From: Chromatiales bacterium
GTDB taxonomy: Bacteria; Pseudomonadota; Gammaproteobacteria; UBA6429; Thiohalophilaceae
Direction of reading: 5' to 3'
Assembly: GCA_027032075.1 (NCBI GenBank)
Contig: JALVOC010000089.1
Coordinates: 186,001-250,000, forward strand
Length of the DNA: 64,000 bases
In this document: in pieces, positions 10,077 to 20,420 of the stretch
Numbering within the stretch: position 1 is the stretch's first letter
Layout of the letters: every line of letters starts with the position of its first letter
Translations under genes and position numbers: made by a program
The notes under the pieces: model-generated
Seen by the model: only the letters and a program-made list of their open reading frames with translations
The model's database searches: none
What the model was told of the DNA's origin: nothing

Positions 10077-12458
10077 ATGGTTACGATAGAGATAAACGGT
10101 CAGCAACTTCAGGTACCAGAGGGTACCATGGTGATCGAGGCCGCTGATAATGCCGGCATCACCATTCCGCGGTTTTGTTACCACAAAAAACTGTCAGTTG
10201 CCGCCAGTTGCCGTATGTGCCTGGTCGAAGTGGAAAAAGTGGCCAAACCTCTGCCGGCCTGTGCCACGCCGGTCACCGATGGCATGCGAGTCATCACCTA
10301 TTCGCAGAAAGCGATCGATGCGCAAAAGAGCGTGATGGAGTTCCTCTTGATCAACCACCCGCTCGATTGCCCGATTTGTGATCAGGGCGGCGAGTGCGAG
10401 CTGCAGGATCTGGCGATGGGATACGGGAACGATGTCTCCCGTTTCAGCGAAAAGAAACGGGTCGTACCCGACAGGAACATCGGCCCCTTGATTGCCACCG
10501 GCATGACACGCTGTATTCACTGCACGCGTTGTGTCCGTTTTGGCCAGGAGATCGCCGGGGTGATGGAACTGGGTGCCACAGGCCGTGGTGAACATATGCG
10601 TATCGGCACCTATGTTGAACAGACGGTCAATTCTGAAATGTCGGGAAATGTGATTGATCTCTGTCCGGTCGGGGCACTTACCTCCAAACCATACCGTTAT
10701 ACCGCGCGCCCTTGGGAAAACACCAGGCATGCGGGGGTGGCGCCACACGATTGTCTGGGTTCGAACATCCATTACGAGGTGCGGCGCAACCATGTCATGC
10801 GGGTTTTGCCAAAAGAGAATGAAGCCCTGAATGAAGTATGGCTCTCGGATCGGGATCGTTTCAGCTATACCGCAGTTTACCATCCGCAGCGGGCAGGGCG
10901 TCCGATGATCAAACAGGGTGAAGAATGGAAGGAAACCGAATGGGAGACCGCGCTGCATTATGCGGTGGAAGGTCTCAAGGCGGTCGCCAAGGCGAAATCG
11001 GCCGAGCAAATCGGCGCCTTGATTTCACCCAGCGCCACCCTGGAGGAGCACTATCTGCTGCAAAAACTAATACGTGGTTTGGGTTCCAGTCATATCGATC
11101 ACCGTCTTCAGCAGCTGGATTTCACCCACCAGGAACACGCTCCGCTCTATCCCGGACTGGGTGTCGCGATAGCCGGGCTGGAGGAGCTGGATGCGGTTTT
11201 GCTTGTCGGTTCCTGGATTCGCAAGGATCAACCGATTGCCGCCCATCGCTTGCGCAAGGCGAGCCGTAAAGGGGCGGTTATCATGGCGCTGAATCCGCTG
11301 GATTATGATTTTACCTTCCCCCTGGCCGAGAATCTGGTGGTTCCGCCTTCCGAGATGCCGCAACAGCTGGCGGCTGTCGCCAAAGCGTTGTTGACCATCA
11401 GCGGCAAACCGGCACCGGCAGGACTGGAGCGTTTGCTGGAAAATGTCACCACCCAGGATTCGCATCTGCAAATCGCCCGGCATTTGCACAGCGCCGGCAA
11501 GGGCGCGGTACTGCTGGGCGCTCAGGCGATGAGCCAGCCGGAGTTCTCACAGCTACAGGCGCTGGCCGGTGTGATCGCGGATCAGGCCGGGGTCGTCGTC
11601 GGCTTTTTGCCCCAAGGAGCGAATGCAGCAGGCGCCTGTCTCGCCGGCAGTTTGCCGCATCGGACGGTGGGCGGGGAAAAAACCACGGCAGCAGGCAAAC
11701 CGGCAAATACCATGATGCAGGAAGGCATGGCCGCTTTTCTGCTCTATGGCGTCGAGCCGGAATTCGATTGTGCGGATGCGGCAAAATCGATTTCAGCCGT
11801 GACAGAGGCGGATTTTGTTGTCTGTTTCAGCGCGTATCTCACCGATACCATGAAAAGCTATGCCGATGTGATCCTGCCCATCGGTCTCAATGCGGAAACC
11901 AGTGGCACATATGTCAATGCCGAAGGTGTCTGGCAATCGTTTCAGGGGGCGGTCAAACCGATGGAAGAGGTCCGTCCCGGCTGGAAGGTGTTGCGGGTGA
12001 TGGGCAATCTGTTCGAGCTGGATGGTTTTGCATACCTCTCCAGTGAGGAGGTACGCAATGAAGTGGAATCCCTGGTGGGGTCACCCAAATATAACGCTGC
12101 GCTGGAATGGCATTGCCCGGACAAACTGGCTGCCGCACCATCAGGCTTGCAACGTATCGGATATCTGCCGATTTACGCGGTGGATCCCCAGGTGCGTCGT
12201 GCCCAACCGTTGCAACAGACAAAAGACGCCATGCTGGCCGCTGCCTATATGAACAGTACCACCGCCGCGCAGCAGAAGCTGTCCGAAGCCGAAAGTGTGA
12301 CGGTGAGGCAAGGGGAGGCGAGCAGCAGTCTGCAGGTGGTGATTGATGAAGGTGTGCCGGATAACTGCGTTTTTATCCCTGTGGCTGTGGACGGCAGTGA
12401 AACCCTGGGATGCAGCTTCGGTGCCATCGAATTACAAAAAAACAATACAACCAGCTAA
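10077..12458 (+). CDS. nuoG: NADH-quinone oxidoreductase subunit G
   Basis: 75-kDa iron-sulfur subunit that conducts electrons through the peripheral arm. The 793-residue product starts with a ferredoxin-like domain (cysteines in FCYHKK, SCRMC and CATPV). It continues with the His/Cys site HPLDCPICDQGGEC, the RCIHCTRCVRFG cluster and DLCPVGALTSK, then a degenerate molybdopterin-oxidoreductase-like domain. GAAGGTGA lies upstream of the ATG at 10077. An in-frame ATG at 10035 lies inside nuoF and is not needed. Confidence 0.96.
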   Translation: MVTIEINGQQLQVPEGTMVIEAADNAGITIPRFCYHKKLSVAASCRMCLVEVEKVAKPLPACATPVTDGMRVITYSQKAIDAQKSVMEFLLINHPLDCPICDQGGECELQDLAMGYGNDVSRFSEKKRVVPDRNIGPLIATGMTRCIHCTRCVRFGQEIAGVMELGATGRGEHMRIGTYVEQTVNSEMSGNVIDLCPVGALTSKPYRYTARPWENTRHAGVAPHDCLGSNIHYEVRRNHVMRVLPKENEALNEVWLSDRDRFSYTAVYHPQRAGRPMIKQGEEWKETEWETALHYAVEGLKAVAKAKSAEQIGALISPSATLEEHYLLQKLIRGLGSSHIDHRLQQLDFTHQEHAPLYPGLGVAIAGLEELDAVLLVGSWIRKDQPIAAHRLRKASRKGAVIMALNPLDYDFTFPLAENLVVPPSEMPQQLAAVAKALLTISGKPAPAGLERLLENVTTQDSHLQIARHLHSAGKGAVLLGAQAMSQPEFSQLQALAGVIADQAGVVVGFLPQGANAAGACLAGSLPHRTVGGEKTTAAGKPANTMMQEGMAAFLLYGVEPEFDCADAAKSISAVTEADFVVCFSAYLTDTMKSYADVILPIGLNAETSGTYVNAEGVWQSFQGAVKPMEEVRPGWKVLRVMGNLFELDGFAYLSSEEVRNEVESLVGSPKYNAALEWHCPDKLAAAPSGLQRIGYLPIYAVDPQVRRAQPLQQTKDAMLAAAYMNSTTAAQQKLSEAESVTVRQGEASSSLQVVIDEGVPDNCVFIPVAVDGSETLGCSFGAIELQKNNTTS

Positions 12459-12467
12459 AGGCACGCC

Positions 12468-13547
12468 ATGATAGAGTGGATACAATCAGTTTTCAGCATT
12501 CTGCCCGAAGCGTTGCAGACGCTGGTAGTGATCCTGTTGAAGATCGTTGCCATCGTTCTGCCCTTGATGCTGTGTGTCGCCTACCTCACCTACGCCGAGC
12601 GCAAGATCATCGGTGCCATGCAGGTCCGCCTGGGGCCGACCCGCGTAGGTCCTCGCGGCCTGCTTCAACCTATCGCCGATGCGGTGAAATTGATGTTCAA
12701 GGAGATCGTCATTCCGGCGGGTGCCAACAAACTGCTGTTTATCATTGCGCCGATATTGTCGATTGGTCCGGCCCTGGCGGCCTGGGCGGTAATTCCCTTT
12801 GATGTGGAACTGGTGCTGGCGGATATCAATGCCGGCTTGCTGTACGTGCTGGCGGTGACCTCAATCGGAGTGTATGGTGTGATTATTGCCGGTTGGGCTT
12901 CCAACTCCAAATACGCATTGCTGGGTACCATGCGTGCAGCAGCGCAGATTGTTTCCTATGAAATTGCCATGGGGTTTGCACTGGTCGGCGTGTTGATGGC
13001 CAGTGGCAGTCTCAATCTGGGAGAAATCGTGGCGGCCCAGTCCGGCAGTTTTTTCCACTGGTTCTGGCTGCCGCTGTTACCGTTGTTTTTCATCTATTTT
13101 ATTTCGGCGGTGGCGGAAACCAACCGCGCGCCTTTTGATGTGGCCGAAGGCGAATCGGAACTGGTCGCCGGTTTCCATGTGGAATATTCAGGCATGGTGT
13201 TTGCTGTGTTCTTTCTCGCCGAATATGCCAATATGATTCTGGTGTCCGGTCTGGCGGTGATCATGTTTCTCGGCGGTTGGCTCTCGCCCTTTCAGGGGTT
13301 GCCGCAAGCGGTATTTTCAATTCCGCTGCTTGGGGCAGTGCTGGACAACGGTATCCACTGGTTTCTTATCAAGATATCGGTTTTCCTGTTTTTGTTTCTC
13401 TGGTTCCGGGCCACATTTCCGCGTTATCGCTATGATCAGATCATGAGACTGGGCTGGAAAGTGTTTATCCCGGTTACGATCGTCTGGTTGCTGCTGTTGG
13501 GTGTTGCGGTGCTGGCCGGTTTGCCGCCATGGTTTGACGCAGTTTGA
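12468..13547 (+). CDS. nuoH: NADH-quinone oxidoreductase subunit H
   Basis: Membrane subunit that joins the peripheral arm to the proton-pumping arm and completes the quinone tunnel. The 359-residue protein has eight or more hydrophobic helices and the conserved loops [35 protein letters not shown] and [18 protein letters not shown], with the acidic residues of the E-channel. It starts 9 bases after nuoG. Confidence 0.97.
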   Translation: MIEWIQSVFSILPEALQTLVVILLKIVAIVLPLMLCVAYLTYAERKIIGAMQVRLGPTRVGPRGLLQPIADAVKLMFKEIVIPAGANKLLFIIAPILSIGPALAAWAVIPFDVELVLADINAGLLYVLAVTSIGVYGVIIAGWASNSKYALLGTMRAAAQIVSYEIAMGFALVGVLMASGSLNLGEIVAAQSGSFFHWFWLPLLPLFFIYFISAVAETNRAPFDVAEGESELVAGFHVEYSGMVFAVFFLAEYANMILVSGLAVIMFLGGWLSPFQGLPQAVFSIPLLGAVLDNGIHWFLIKISVFLFLFLWFRATFPRYRYDQIMRLGWKVFIPVTIVWLLLLGVAVLAGLPPWFDAV

Positions 13548-13560
13548 AGGGTATAAGCGC

Positions 13561-14049
13561 ATGCAGCGATTGATACGATTCTTCAAAAGCCTGTTCCTAC
13601 TGGAACTGTACAAAGGGTTGAGTGTAACCGGCCGCTATTTTTTCCTGCGCAAGTTCACCTTGCGCTACCCCGAGGAAAAAACGCCGCTGTCACCGCGTTT
13701 TCGCGGACTGCACGCCTTGAGGCGTTATCCCAACGGTGAAGAACGTTGTATCGCCTGCAAGTTATGCGAAGCGGTCTGCCCGGCGATGGCAATCACCATT
13801 GAATCAGAACCGCGTGAAGACGGTACGCGTCGCACCACGCGGTATGAGATTGACTTGACCAAGTGTATTTTCTGTGGCTTTTGCGAGGAATCCTGCCCGG
13901 TGGACTCAATCGTTGAAACACATATCTTTGAGTATCACGGTGAGGAACGGGGCGACTTGCTCATGAACAAACAGCGCCTGCTGGCGGTGGGCGACAAATA
14001 CGAACAGGAAATCGCCGCGGCCCGCGAGATCGATTCAGCCTACCGGTAA
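13561..14049 (+). CDS. nuoI: NADH-quinone oxidoreductase subunit I
   Basis: Ferredoxin-type subunit carrying [4Fe-4S] clusters N6a and N6b on the path to NuoB. The 162-residue protein shows two CxxCxxCxxxCP motifs, [12 protein letters not shown] and [12 protein letters not shown]. The ATG at 13561 follows the nuoH stop by 13 bases; an in-frame start inside nuoH (13501) adds nothing conserved. Confidence 0.97.
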   Translation: MQRLIRFFKSLFLLELYKGLSVTGRYFFLRKFTLRYPEEKTPLSPRFRGLHALRRYPNGEERCIACKLCEAVCPAMAITIESEPREDGTRRTTRYEIDLTKCIFCGFCEESCPVDSIVETHIFEYHGEERGDLLMNKQRLLAVGDKYEQEIAAAREIDSAYR

Positions 14050-14067
14050 TTTTGGAACAGAGCGAAG

Positions 14068-14673
14068 ATGGGAACCGAAAAAATAATTTTCTATATATTT
14101 GCGTTCATCGTGGTGTTTGGCGCCACCATGGTGATCAGCGTGCGTAATCCGGTGAAAGCGGCGCTCTATCTGGTGTTGACCTTTTTTGCCAGCGCAGCGA
14201 TCTGGCTGCTACTGGAAGCGGAGTTTCTCGCCATCGTGCTGGTGCTGGTTTATGTGGGTGCAGTGATGGTGTTGTTTGTCTTCGTGGTGATGATGCTGGA
14301 TATTAACGTCGCCAGGTTGAAGGAAGGTTTTATTCGCTATCTGCCGCTGGGAATCGGTGTCGCGGTGTTGATGGCGGTGATGATGATCATGGTCGTTGGT
14401 CCGGAATATTTCGGCCTGGATAAAATCGCCGCGCCGGAGCGCCACGGGGCGGATTACAACAACATCCGGGAAATCGGCGGTATTTTATATACCGTATATG
14501 TCTATCCGTTCGAGATCGCCGCAGTCATATTACTGGTTGCGATCGTGGCAGCAATCGTTTTGACCTTGCGGCGCCGGCCGAACACCCGCCAGCAGCGTCC
14601 GGAAGAACAAATTGCAGTCAAGCGCGGGGAACGTGTGCGTATGGTGAAAATGTCAGCGGAGGAACGCAAATGA
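14068..14673 (+). CDS. nuoJ: NADH-quinone oxidoreductase subunit J
   Basis: Membrane subunit next to NuoA, NuoK and NuoN; its third helix contains the pi-bulge that moves during turnover. The 201-residue protein has five hydrophobic helices, including [20 protein letters not shown], and a basic C-terminal tail. Its stop overlaps the nuoK start by four bases (ATGA). Confidence 0.95.
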   Translation: MGTEKIIFYIFAFIVVFGATMVISVRNPVKAALYLVLTFFASAAIWLLLEAEFLAIVLVLVYVGAVMVLFVFVVMMLDINVARLKEGFIRYLPLGIGVAVLMAVMMIMVVGPEYFGLDKIAAPERHGADYNNIREIGGILYTVYVYPFEIAAVILLVAIVAAIVLTLRRRPNTRQQRPEEQIAVKRGERVRMVKMSAEERK

Positions 14674-14975
14674 TAGCTCTCTCCGATGTTCTGATCCTGG
14701 CCGCCATTCTGTTTTGCCTGAGTGTTGCCGGCATTTTTATCAACCGCAAGAACGTTATTATTTTATTGATGGCAGTAGAATTGATGTTACTGGCAGTCAA
14801 TATGAATTTTATTGCGTTCTCCTATTTTCTGGGAGATATTGCAGGACAGGTCTTCGTGTTTTTCATTATGACCGTGGCGGCGGCAGAAGCCGCGATTGGA
14901 TTGGCCATTCTGGTGGTGCTGTTCCGCAACAAGCGCACTATCAACGTAGATGATCTGGATTCAATGAAGGGGTAG
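14670..14975 (+). CDS. nuoK: NADH-quinone oxidoreductase subunit K
   Basis: Small MrpC-like membrane subunit of 101 residues with three helices. The two membrane-buried glutamates implicated in proton transfer are visible in [16 protein letters not shown] and in [13 protein letters not shown]. It is translationally coupled to nuoJ. Confidence 0.96.
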   Translation: MIALSDVLILAAILFCLSVAGIFINRKNVIILLMAVELMLLAVNMNFIAFSYFLGDIAGQVFVFFIMTVAAAEAAIGLAILVVLFRNKRTINVDDLDSMKG

Positions 14976-14981
14976 GCGAAC

Positions 14982-16943
14982 GTGACTGAAAACATGCAAA
15001 ACGTTTATCTCTGGATTGTTCTGGCGCCATTGATCGGCTCGGTGATCGCAGGCCTTTTCGGCAAACAGCTGGGTCGAAGCATTACCCATTGGGTGACGAT
15101 TATCGGTGTGGCGGTAGCCTGGCTGCTATCCATGGTGGCACTTAAACATATTGTGATTGATGGTGCGGAAACGTTCAATGGCACAGTGTATACCTGGATG
15201 GTGAGTGACGGCATCCGCTTCGAAGTCGGTTTTCTCATCGACAAACTCTCTGTGATGATGATGGCGGTGGTGAGTTTTGTCTCGTTGATGGTGCATATTT
15301 ATACCATTGGGTATATGCATGATGATCCCGGCTATCAGCGCTTTTTCAGTTATATATCACTCTTTACCTTTTCCATGTTGATGTTGGTTATGTCCAACAA
15401 TTTCATGCAGCTGTTCTTTGGCTGGGAAGCAGTGGGACTGGTTTCCTACCTGTTGATTGGTTTCTGGTTCAAACGTGAATCGGCTATTTATGCCAATCTC
15501 AAGGCTTTTCTGGTGAACCGCGTGGGCGACTTCGGCTTTTTGCTTGGGGTTGCGGCCGTGCTGATGTATTTTGGCAGCCTTGATTATGTGACCGTTTTTT
15601 CCAGGGCGGAAAGTGTAAGTGGCCAGAGCATGGAGATTCTCAACGGCCATCCATGGTCTGTGATGACGGTGATTTGCCTGTTGTTGTTTGTCGGTGCCAT
15701 GGGCAAGTCGGCGCAAGTGCCGTTACATGTCTGGTTGCCGGATTCAATGGAAGGCCCGACGCCGATCTCTGCCTTGATCCATGCAGCCACCATGGTCACC
15801 GCGGGGATCTTCATGGTGGCGCGAATGTCGCCACTGTTTGAACTTTCAGAGACTGCCTTGTCGGTTGTCATGGTGATTGGCGCGATAACGGCTTTTTTCA
15901 TGGGCTTGCTCGGTCTGGTGCAAAACGACATCAAACGCGTGATTGCCTATTCAACCCTTTCTCAGCTGGGTTACATGACGGTGGCTCTGGGTGCTTCAGC
16001 CTATGCGGCAGGGATATTTCATCTGATGACCCATGCCTTTTTCAAAGCCCTGCTTTTCCTCGGCGCCGGCTCGGTGATTATTGCCATGCACCATGAGCAG
16101 GACATACGCAAGATGGGAGGGGTGCGGAAATACATGCCCTACACCTGGGCTACATTCCTTATCGGTTCGCTTGCCCTGATTGGCACACCCGGCTTCGCCG
16201 GTTTCTATTCAAAGGATTCCATCATCGAGGCGGTAGCGCTGTCGCAGATTGCAGGTTCCGGTTTCGCTTATGTGGCTGTCCTCCTGGGGGTGTTTATCAC
16301 CGCGCTGTACAGTTTCCGGCTCTATTTTATCGTCTTCCATGGCGAGGAACGTTTTGATCAACATACGCGCGAACATTTGCACGAAAGTCCCTGGGTGGTC
16401 GTGGTTCCCTTGATTCTGCTTGCGATACCTTCTGTGTTTATTGGTTACATGTATGTTGAAAGCATGGTATTTGGAGAGTTTTTCAAAGGGGCCATCCACG
16501 TACGCGCGGAGCATAACGTGTTGGGGCATCTGGCCGAGGAGTTTCATGGACCGCTTGCTATGGCGCTGCACGCATTTAAAACATTACCATTCTGGTTTGC
16601 AGCAAGTGGCGTGTTCGTCGCATGGTTCTTCTATATGAAACGTCCTGACATCCCTGCGATGCTAAAACAAAAACTTTCCCTGATTTACCAAATCCTGGTG
16701 AACAAATACGGCTTTGATCGTTTTAATGAAATAGTTTTTGCAGGTGGTGGCCGTGGTTTTGGCAACCTTTTGTGGAAAATTGGGGATGTCAAACTTATTG
16801 ACGGAGTGGTGGTCAACGGGGCTGCGCAGACAGTAGGGGTGGTGGCAACAGTAATGCGGCAGATGCAGACGGGTTACCTCTATCACTATGCCTTTGCGAT
16901 GATTATCGGGGTTTTGCTCCTGCTTGGAATATTTGTTTTATAG
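14982..16943 (+). CDS. nuoL: NADH-quinone oxidoreductase subunit L
   Basis: Distal antiporter-like proton-pumping subunit, 653 residues with more than a dozen helices and the long amphipathic lateral helix at the C-terminal side. Conserved proton-channel features include FGWEAVGLVSYLLIGFW (essential Glu) and VPLHVWLPDSMEGPTPISALIHAATMV split about residue 250. The GTG at 14982 is chosen because AGGGG lies about nine bases upstream; ATG at 14994 is the alternative. Confidence 0.96.
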   Translation: MTENMQNVYLWIVLAPLIGSVIAGLFGKQLGRSITHWVTIIGVAVAWLLSMVALKHIVIDGAETFNGTVYTWMVSDGIRFEVGFLIDKLSVMMMAVVSFVSLMVHIYTIGYMHDDPGYQRFFSYISLFTFSMLMLVMSNNFMQLFFGWEAVGLVSYLLIGFWFKRESAIYANLKAFLVNRVGDFGFLLGVAAVLMYFGSLDYVTVFSRAESVSGQSMEILNGHPWSVMTVICLLLFVGAMGKSAQVPLHVWLPDSMEGPTPISALIHAATMVTAGIFMVARMSPLFELSETALSVVMVIGAITAFFMGLLGLVQNDIKRVIAYSTLSQLGYMTVALGASAYAAGIFHLMTHAFFKALLFLGAGSVIIAMHHEQDIRKMGGVRKYMPYTWATFLIGSLALIGTPGFAGFYSKDSIIEAVALSQIAGSGFAYVAVLLGVFITALYSFRLYFIVFHGEERFDQHTREHLHESPWVVVVPLILLAIPSVFIGYMYVESMVFGEFFKGAIHVRAEHNVLGHLAEEFHGPLAMALHAFKTLPFWFAASGVFVAWFFYMKRPDIPAMLKQKLSLIYQILVNKYGFDRFNEIVFAGGGRGFGNLLWKIGDVKLIDGVVVNGAAQTVGVVATVMRQMQTGYLYHYAFAMIIGVLLLLGIFVL

Positions 16944-16968
16944 AGCAACAAGAAAAAAGGTTAATTGA

Positions 16969-18492
16969 ATGTTAGCTGACTGGCCATTACTAAGCCTGGT
17001 GATCTGGACACCCATTATCGGTGGTCTTTTTGTATTAATGACGGGTAATGATAAGCAAGCACCTGTTGCCCGTATCCTGGCTTTATTGTTTGCCATAACA
17101 ACATTCCTGTTGTCTGTTCCGCTGTGGACCAATTTCAACACCGCTACGGCAATGATGCAATTTGTCGAGCGCTCCAATGAGCCCTGGATCGCTGCATTTA
17201 ACATTTATTATCATCTGGGTGTGGATGGCATCGCCATGCCGTTGATTCTCTTGACCAGTTTTTCCACGGTATTGGTGGTCCTGGCTGGTTGGGAGGTGAT
17301 TACCCAAAGGGTGGCGCAATACATGGCCGCCTTCCTCATTATGGAAGGCTTGATGATCGGGGTGTTTTCATCACTGGATGCCGCACTGTTTTATGTTTTC
17401 TGGGAAGCGATGCTGATCCCGATGTTTATAATCATTGGCATCTGGGGTGGAGAGCGGCGTGTCTATGCGACCCTGAAATTCTTTTTATATACTTTCTTTG
17501 GCTCCGTCTTCATGCTGGTGGCCTTGTTGTACCTGTATTTCCAGACGAACAGTTTTGCCATTCAGGATTATCAGCAATATCCATTGGGGCTGACGGCACA
17601 AATACTGATTTTCCTCGCTTTTCTTATTGCTTTCGCAATCAAGGTGCCAATGTGGCCGGTACATACCTGGCTGCCTGACGCGCATGTGGAAGCGCCGACT
17701 GGCGGTTCCGTGATCCTTGCTGCGATCATGTTGAAACTGGGAACATACGGTTTCCTGCGCTTTTCCCTGCCGATTACCCCGGACGCAAGCAGAGAACTGG
17801 ACTGGCTGATGATCAGCTTGTCTCTGATAGCCATTGTCTACATTGGCTTTGTTGCTCTGGTGCAGCGGGACATGAAAAAACTGATAGCCTATTCCTCGAT
17901 ATCACACATGGGGTTTGTAACCCTTGGTTTCTTCCTGGCGTACCGCATTTATACCAATACGGGCGAATTGAAAGGTGCGGTGATGGGGATAGAGGGCGGC
18001 ATGGTGCAAATGATATCCCATGGCTTTATTTCTGCAGCAATGTTCCTCTCCATCGGGGTATTGTACGACCGCCTGCATAGCCGGGCGATAAAAGACTATG
18101 GAGGGGTGGCCAACAGCATGCCGGTATTTGCAGCATTTGCAGTATTGTTTTCCATGGCCAACTCCGGTCTGCCTGGAACTTCCGGCTTTGTCGGGGAGTT
18201 TATGGTGATCCTGAGTGCCTTCAAGGCTGATTTCTGGTTTGCTTTTCTGGCCGCGACAACACTGATTTTGGGGGCAGCCTATACCTTGTGGATGGTGAAA
18301 CGGGTGTTTTTTGGTGAGGTGGCGAATGAAAAAGTGGCTGGCCTGAGTGATATCAACCGCCGTGAATTCATTATTCTGTTTTCCCTGGCGGTAATGGTTC
18401 TGTTAATCGGTGTCTGGCCGGCACCCTTGATTGAAGTCATGGAAGCCACTGTCAATAATTTATTGCAACAGATGATGCACTCCAAACTTTAA
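16969..18492 (+). CDS. nuoM: NADH-quinone oxidoreductase subunit M
   Basis: Antiporter-like proton-pumping subunit between NuoL and NuoN, 507 residues. The helix-5 glutamate lies in YVFWEAMLIPMFIIIGIWGG, and the broken-helix region contains VPMWPVHTWLPDAHVEAPTGG with the key lysines nearby (AFAIKVP, QRDMKKLIAYSSISHMG). Confidence 0.96.
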   Translation: MLADWPLLSLVIWTPIIGGLFVLMTGNDKQAPVARILALLFAITTFLLSVPLWTNFNTATAMMQFVERSNEPWIAAFNIYYHLGVDGIAMPLILLTSFSTVLVVLAGWEVITQRVAQYMAAFLIMEGLMIGVFSSLDAALFYVFWEAMLIPMFIIIGIWGGERRVYATLKFFLYTFFGSVFMLVALLYLYFQTNSFAIQDYQQYPLGLTAQILIFLAFLIAFAIKVPMWPVHTWLPDAHVEAPTGGSVILAAIMLKLGTYGFLRFSLPITPDASRELDWLMISLSLIAIVYIGFVALVQRDMKKLIAYSSISHMGFVTLGFFLAYRIYTNTGELKGAVMGIEGGMVQMISHGFISAAMFLSIGVLYDRLHSRAIKDYGGVANSMPVFAAFAVLFSMANSGLPGTSGFVGEFMVILSAFKADFWFAFLAATTLILGAAYTLWMVKRVFFGEVANEKVAGLSDINRREFIILFSLAVMVLLIGVWPAPLIEVMEATVNNLLQQMMHSKL

Positions 18493-18519
18493 CAAGATCT
18501 GATTATACGACACAGAAAA

Positions 18520-19959
18520 ATGATAAATTTTCAATTACCTGATTTCAGTCCGGCGCTACCAGAGATGTTTTTGCTGGGTATGACCTGCATTGTGCTCATT
18601 GTTGATCTTTTCCTCAATGACAGAACCAGGCTGGTCACCTATTTCCTCGCGCAGGTCGCCTTGCTGGGTACCTTGATGATCACGCTCAATACCGTCAGTC
18701 TTGATGTGCAGACGACTTTTAGCGGGGTCTTTATCCGGGATCCCATGTCGGATGTATTGAAAATAGCGGTTTATACAGCCGCCTTTGTCACTTTTCTGTA
18801 TGCCAAGGACTATTTGCGTGACAGAGGTATCCTGAAAGGTGAGTTTTATGTACTTGGCCTTTTCGGTGTTTTAGGGATGATGGTCTTGATCTCGGCGCAT
18901 AATTTCCTCACCGTCTATCTTGGGCTGGAACTGTTATCCCTCTCCATGTATGCAATGGTGGCATTACAGCGGGATTCTGCGGTTGCCTCGGAAGCTGCAA
19001 TGAAATACTTCATACTCGGCGCAATCGCCTCAGGGATGTTGCTCTACGGCATGTCGATTATCTACGGCATCACCGGCAGCCTGGATTTGTCGGAAATGGC
19101 AGCGCAAATCTCAACGCAAAAATCACATATATTAATGGCGTTCGGCCTCGTGTTTATGATTGTTGGAATTGCCTTCAAGCTCGGTGCCGTTCCCTTCCAC
19201 ATGTGGTTGCCGGATGTGTATCATGGTGCGCCAACCGCAGTCACTTTATACATTGCCAGTGCGCCAAAAATTGCAGCATTTGCCATGTTAATGCGTTTAT
19301 TGATCGATGGCTTATATGGCATGCACGAACAATGGCAGGGTATCCTCATCATCCTGGCAGTGTTATCCATGGGTGTTGGTAATATCCTGGCAATTGCCCA
19401 GACAAATATCAAACGCATGTTGGCCTATTCGACAATATCCCATGTTGGTTTTCTCATCCTGGGCGCGCTTACCGGCACGCAAAACGGTTTTGCTGCATCC
19501 ATGTTCTATACACTTTCCTACGTGTTGATGGCGTTAGGCGGTTTCGGCATGATTATCTTGATGAGCCGCAAAGGCTTCGAGGCAGACAAACTGGAGGACT
19601 ATAAAGGTCTGAATCAACGCAGCCCGTGGTATGCCCTGATGATGCTTATCCTGATGTTTTCCATGGCGGGTGTGCCACCGTTTCTCGGTTTTTGGGCGAA
19701 ACTTGCGGTACTCGAGGAAGTGGTTGCCGCTGGCCACGTGTGGCTGGCGATTGTCGGTGTGATATTTTCCATTATCGGTGCATTCTATTATATCCGCGTT
19801 GTAAAACTGATGTATTTCGACAAGGCGGATGTCAGTGAACCATTGAGCAGCAGCCTCGACATGCGTCTGATGATCAGTCTGAACAGTCTGGCGGTACTGT
19901 TCCTTGGTATTTTCCCAAGTGGCATGCTGAACATGTGCCTGCTTTCCGTTCCCGGCTAA
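18520..19959 (+). CDS. nuoN: NADH-quinone oxidoreductase subunit N
   Basis: Third antiporter-like subunit and last gene of the nuo operon, 479 residues. Characteristic parts are TVYLGLELLSLSMYAMVAL with the conserved Glu, FKLGAVPFHMWLPDVYHGAPT, and NIKRMLAYSTISHVGF. No intrinsic terminator follows immediately; a wide inverted repeat lies just downstream. Confidence 0.96.
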   Translation: MINFQLPDFSPALPEMFLLGMTCIVLIVDLFLNDRTRLVTYFLAQVALLGTLMITLNTVSLDVQTTFSGVFIRDPMSDVLKIAVYTAAFVTFLYAKDYLRDRGILKGEFYVLGLFGVLGMMVLISAHNFLTVYLGLELLSLSMYAMVALQRDSAVASEAAMKYFILGAIASGMLLYGMSIIYGITGSLDLSEMAAQISTQKSHILMAFGLVFMIVGIAFKLGAVPFHMWLPDVYHGAPTAVTLYIASAPKIAAFAMLMRLLIDGLYGMHEQWQGILIILAVLSMGVGNILAIAQTNIKRMLAYSTISHVGFLILGALTGTQNGFAASMFYTLSYVLMALGGFGMIILMSRKGFEADKLEDYKGLNQRSPWYALMMLILMFSMAGVPPFLGFWAKLAVLEEVVAAGHVWLAIVGVIFSIIGAFYYIRVVKLMYFDKADVSEPLSSSLDMRLMISLNSLAVLFLGIFPSGMLNMCLLSVPG

Positions 19960-20293
19960 ATACGTGTTCCGAATGCCGGATCATTTAACATTAGTGGCAG
20001 ATTCCGGTTTGCATCCGTGGCTTAAGTGGCGTGCTATTCGGAACACTTATTTGGAAAACATCTTTCCTTTTTTACCCGTCAAGAACATCCAGCACAGAAG
20101 ATAACAATCCCGCCAGCTTGCCTGTGCCGCTGCTACCCGAAAAACACCGCCAGCTTAATAAAAAACCGTGGTGGGGCGATGTGTCACTTCACCGGTGTGT
20201 GGCTGGTTTGCCTGTGTTTTATCAGGGTCGATTATTTATGGCCAAACAAGTCAGAAACAAAAACAGTAAAATTTGTAATAATTTTCCTCGTTT

Positions 20294-20310
20294 TACTGCA
20301 ATATGCAGTA
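20294..20310. promoter_or_regulatory. Dyad upstream of the sensor kinase gene
   Basis: TACTGCA and TGCAGTA flank ATA. The inner decamer GCAATATGCA (20298-20307) is identical to one in the soxY upstream region (25627-25636). A candidate autoregulatory site for the adjacent NtrC-type regulator. Confidence 0.45.
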
Positions 20311-20391
20311 TTTCTTATTAAGAATATGGTGTAATGCTTATGTGGTGATCTTAATTTTCTTTTCTTCATCCCCTGTTTCTGCGATACTTGC

Positions 20392-20403
20392 TGCATAATG
20401 CAA
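20392..20403. promoter_or_regulatory. TGCATAATGCAA site next to the kinase start
   Basis: Differs by one base from TGCATAACGCAA upstream of the DsrE-like gene (23770-23781 area). It overlaps a possible -10 hexamer CATAAT, so binding here could repress the kinase-regulator operon. Inference from similarity only. Confidence 0.35.
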
Positions 20404-20420
20404 CTGCGAGGAATGCAGCT

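Larger units (their letters stand above)
19960..20420. other. Non-coding region between nuoN and the sensor kinase gene
   Basis: About 460 bases. It begins with an 11-bp inverted repeat, GTGTTCCGAAT (19964-19974) and ATTCGGAACAC (20036-20046), 61 bases apart. The rest is A+T rich. It contains the dyad TACTGCA-ATA-TGCAGTA at 20294-20310 and TGCATAATGCAA at 20392-20403, both resembling dyads upstream of the sulfur genes. Short ORFs here show no coding features. Confidence 0.5.

Noticed and set aside
20026-20334. Two overlapping plus-strand ORFs of about 100 codons after nuoN
   Set aside because: Frames overlap each other, composition is atypical and a wide inverted repeat lies at their start.
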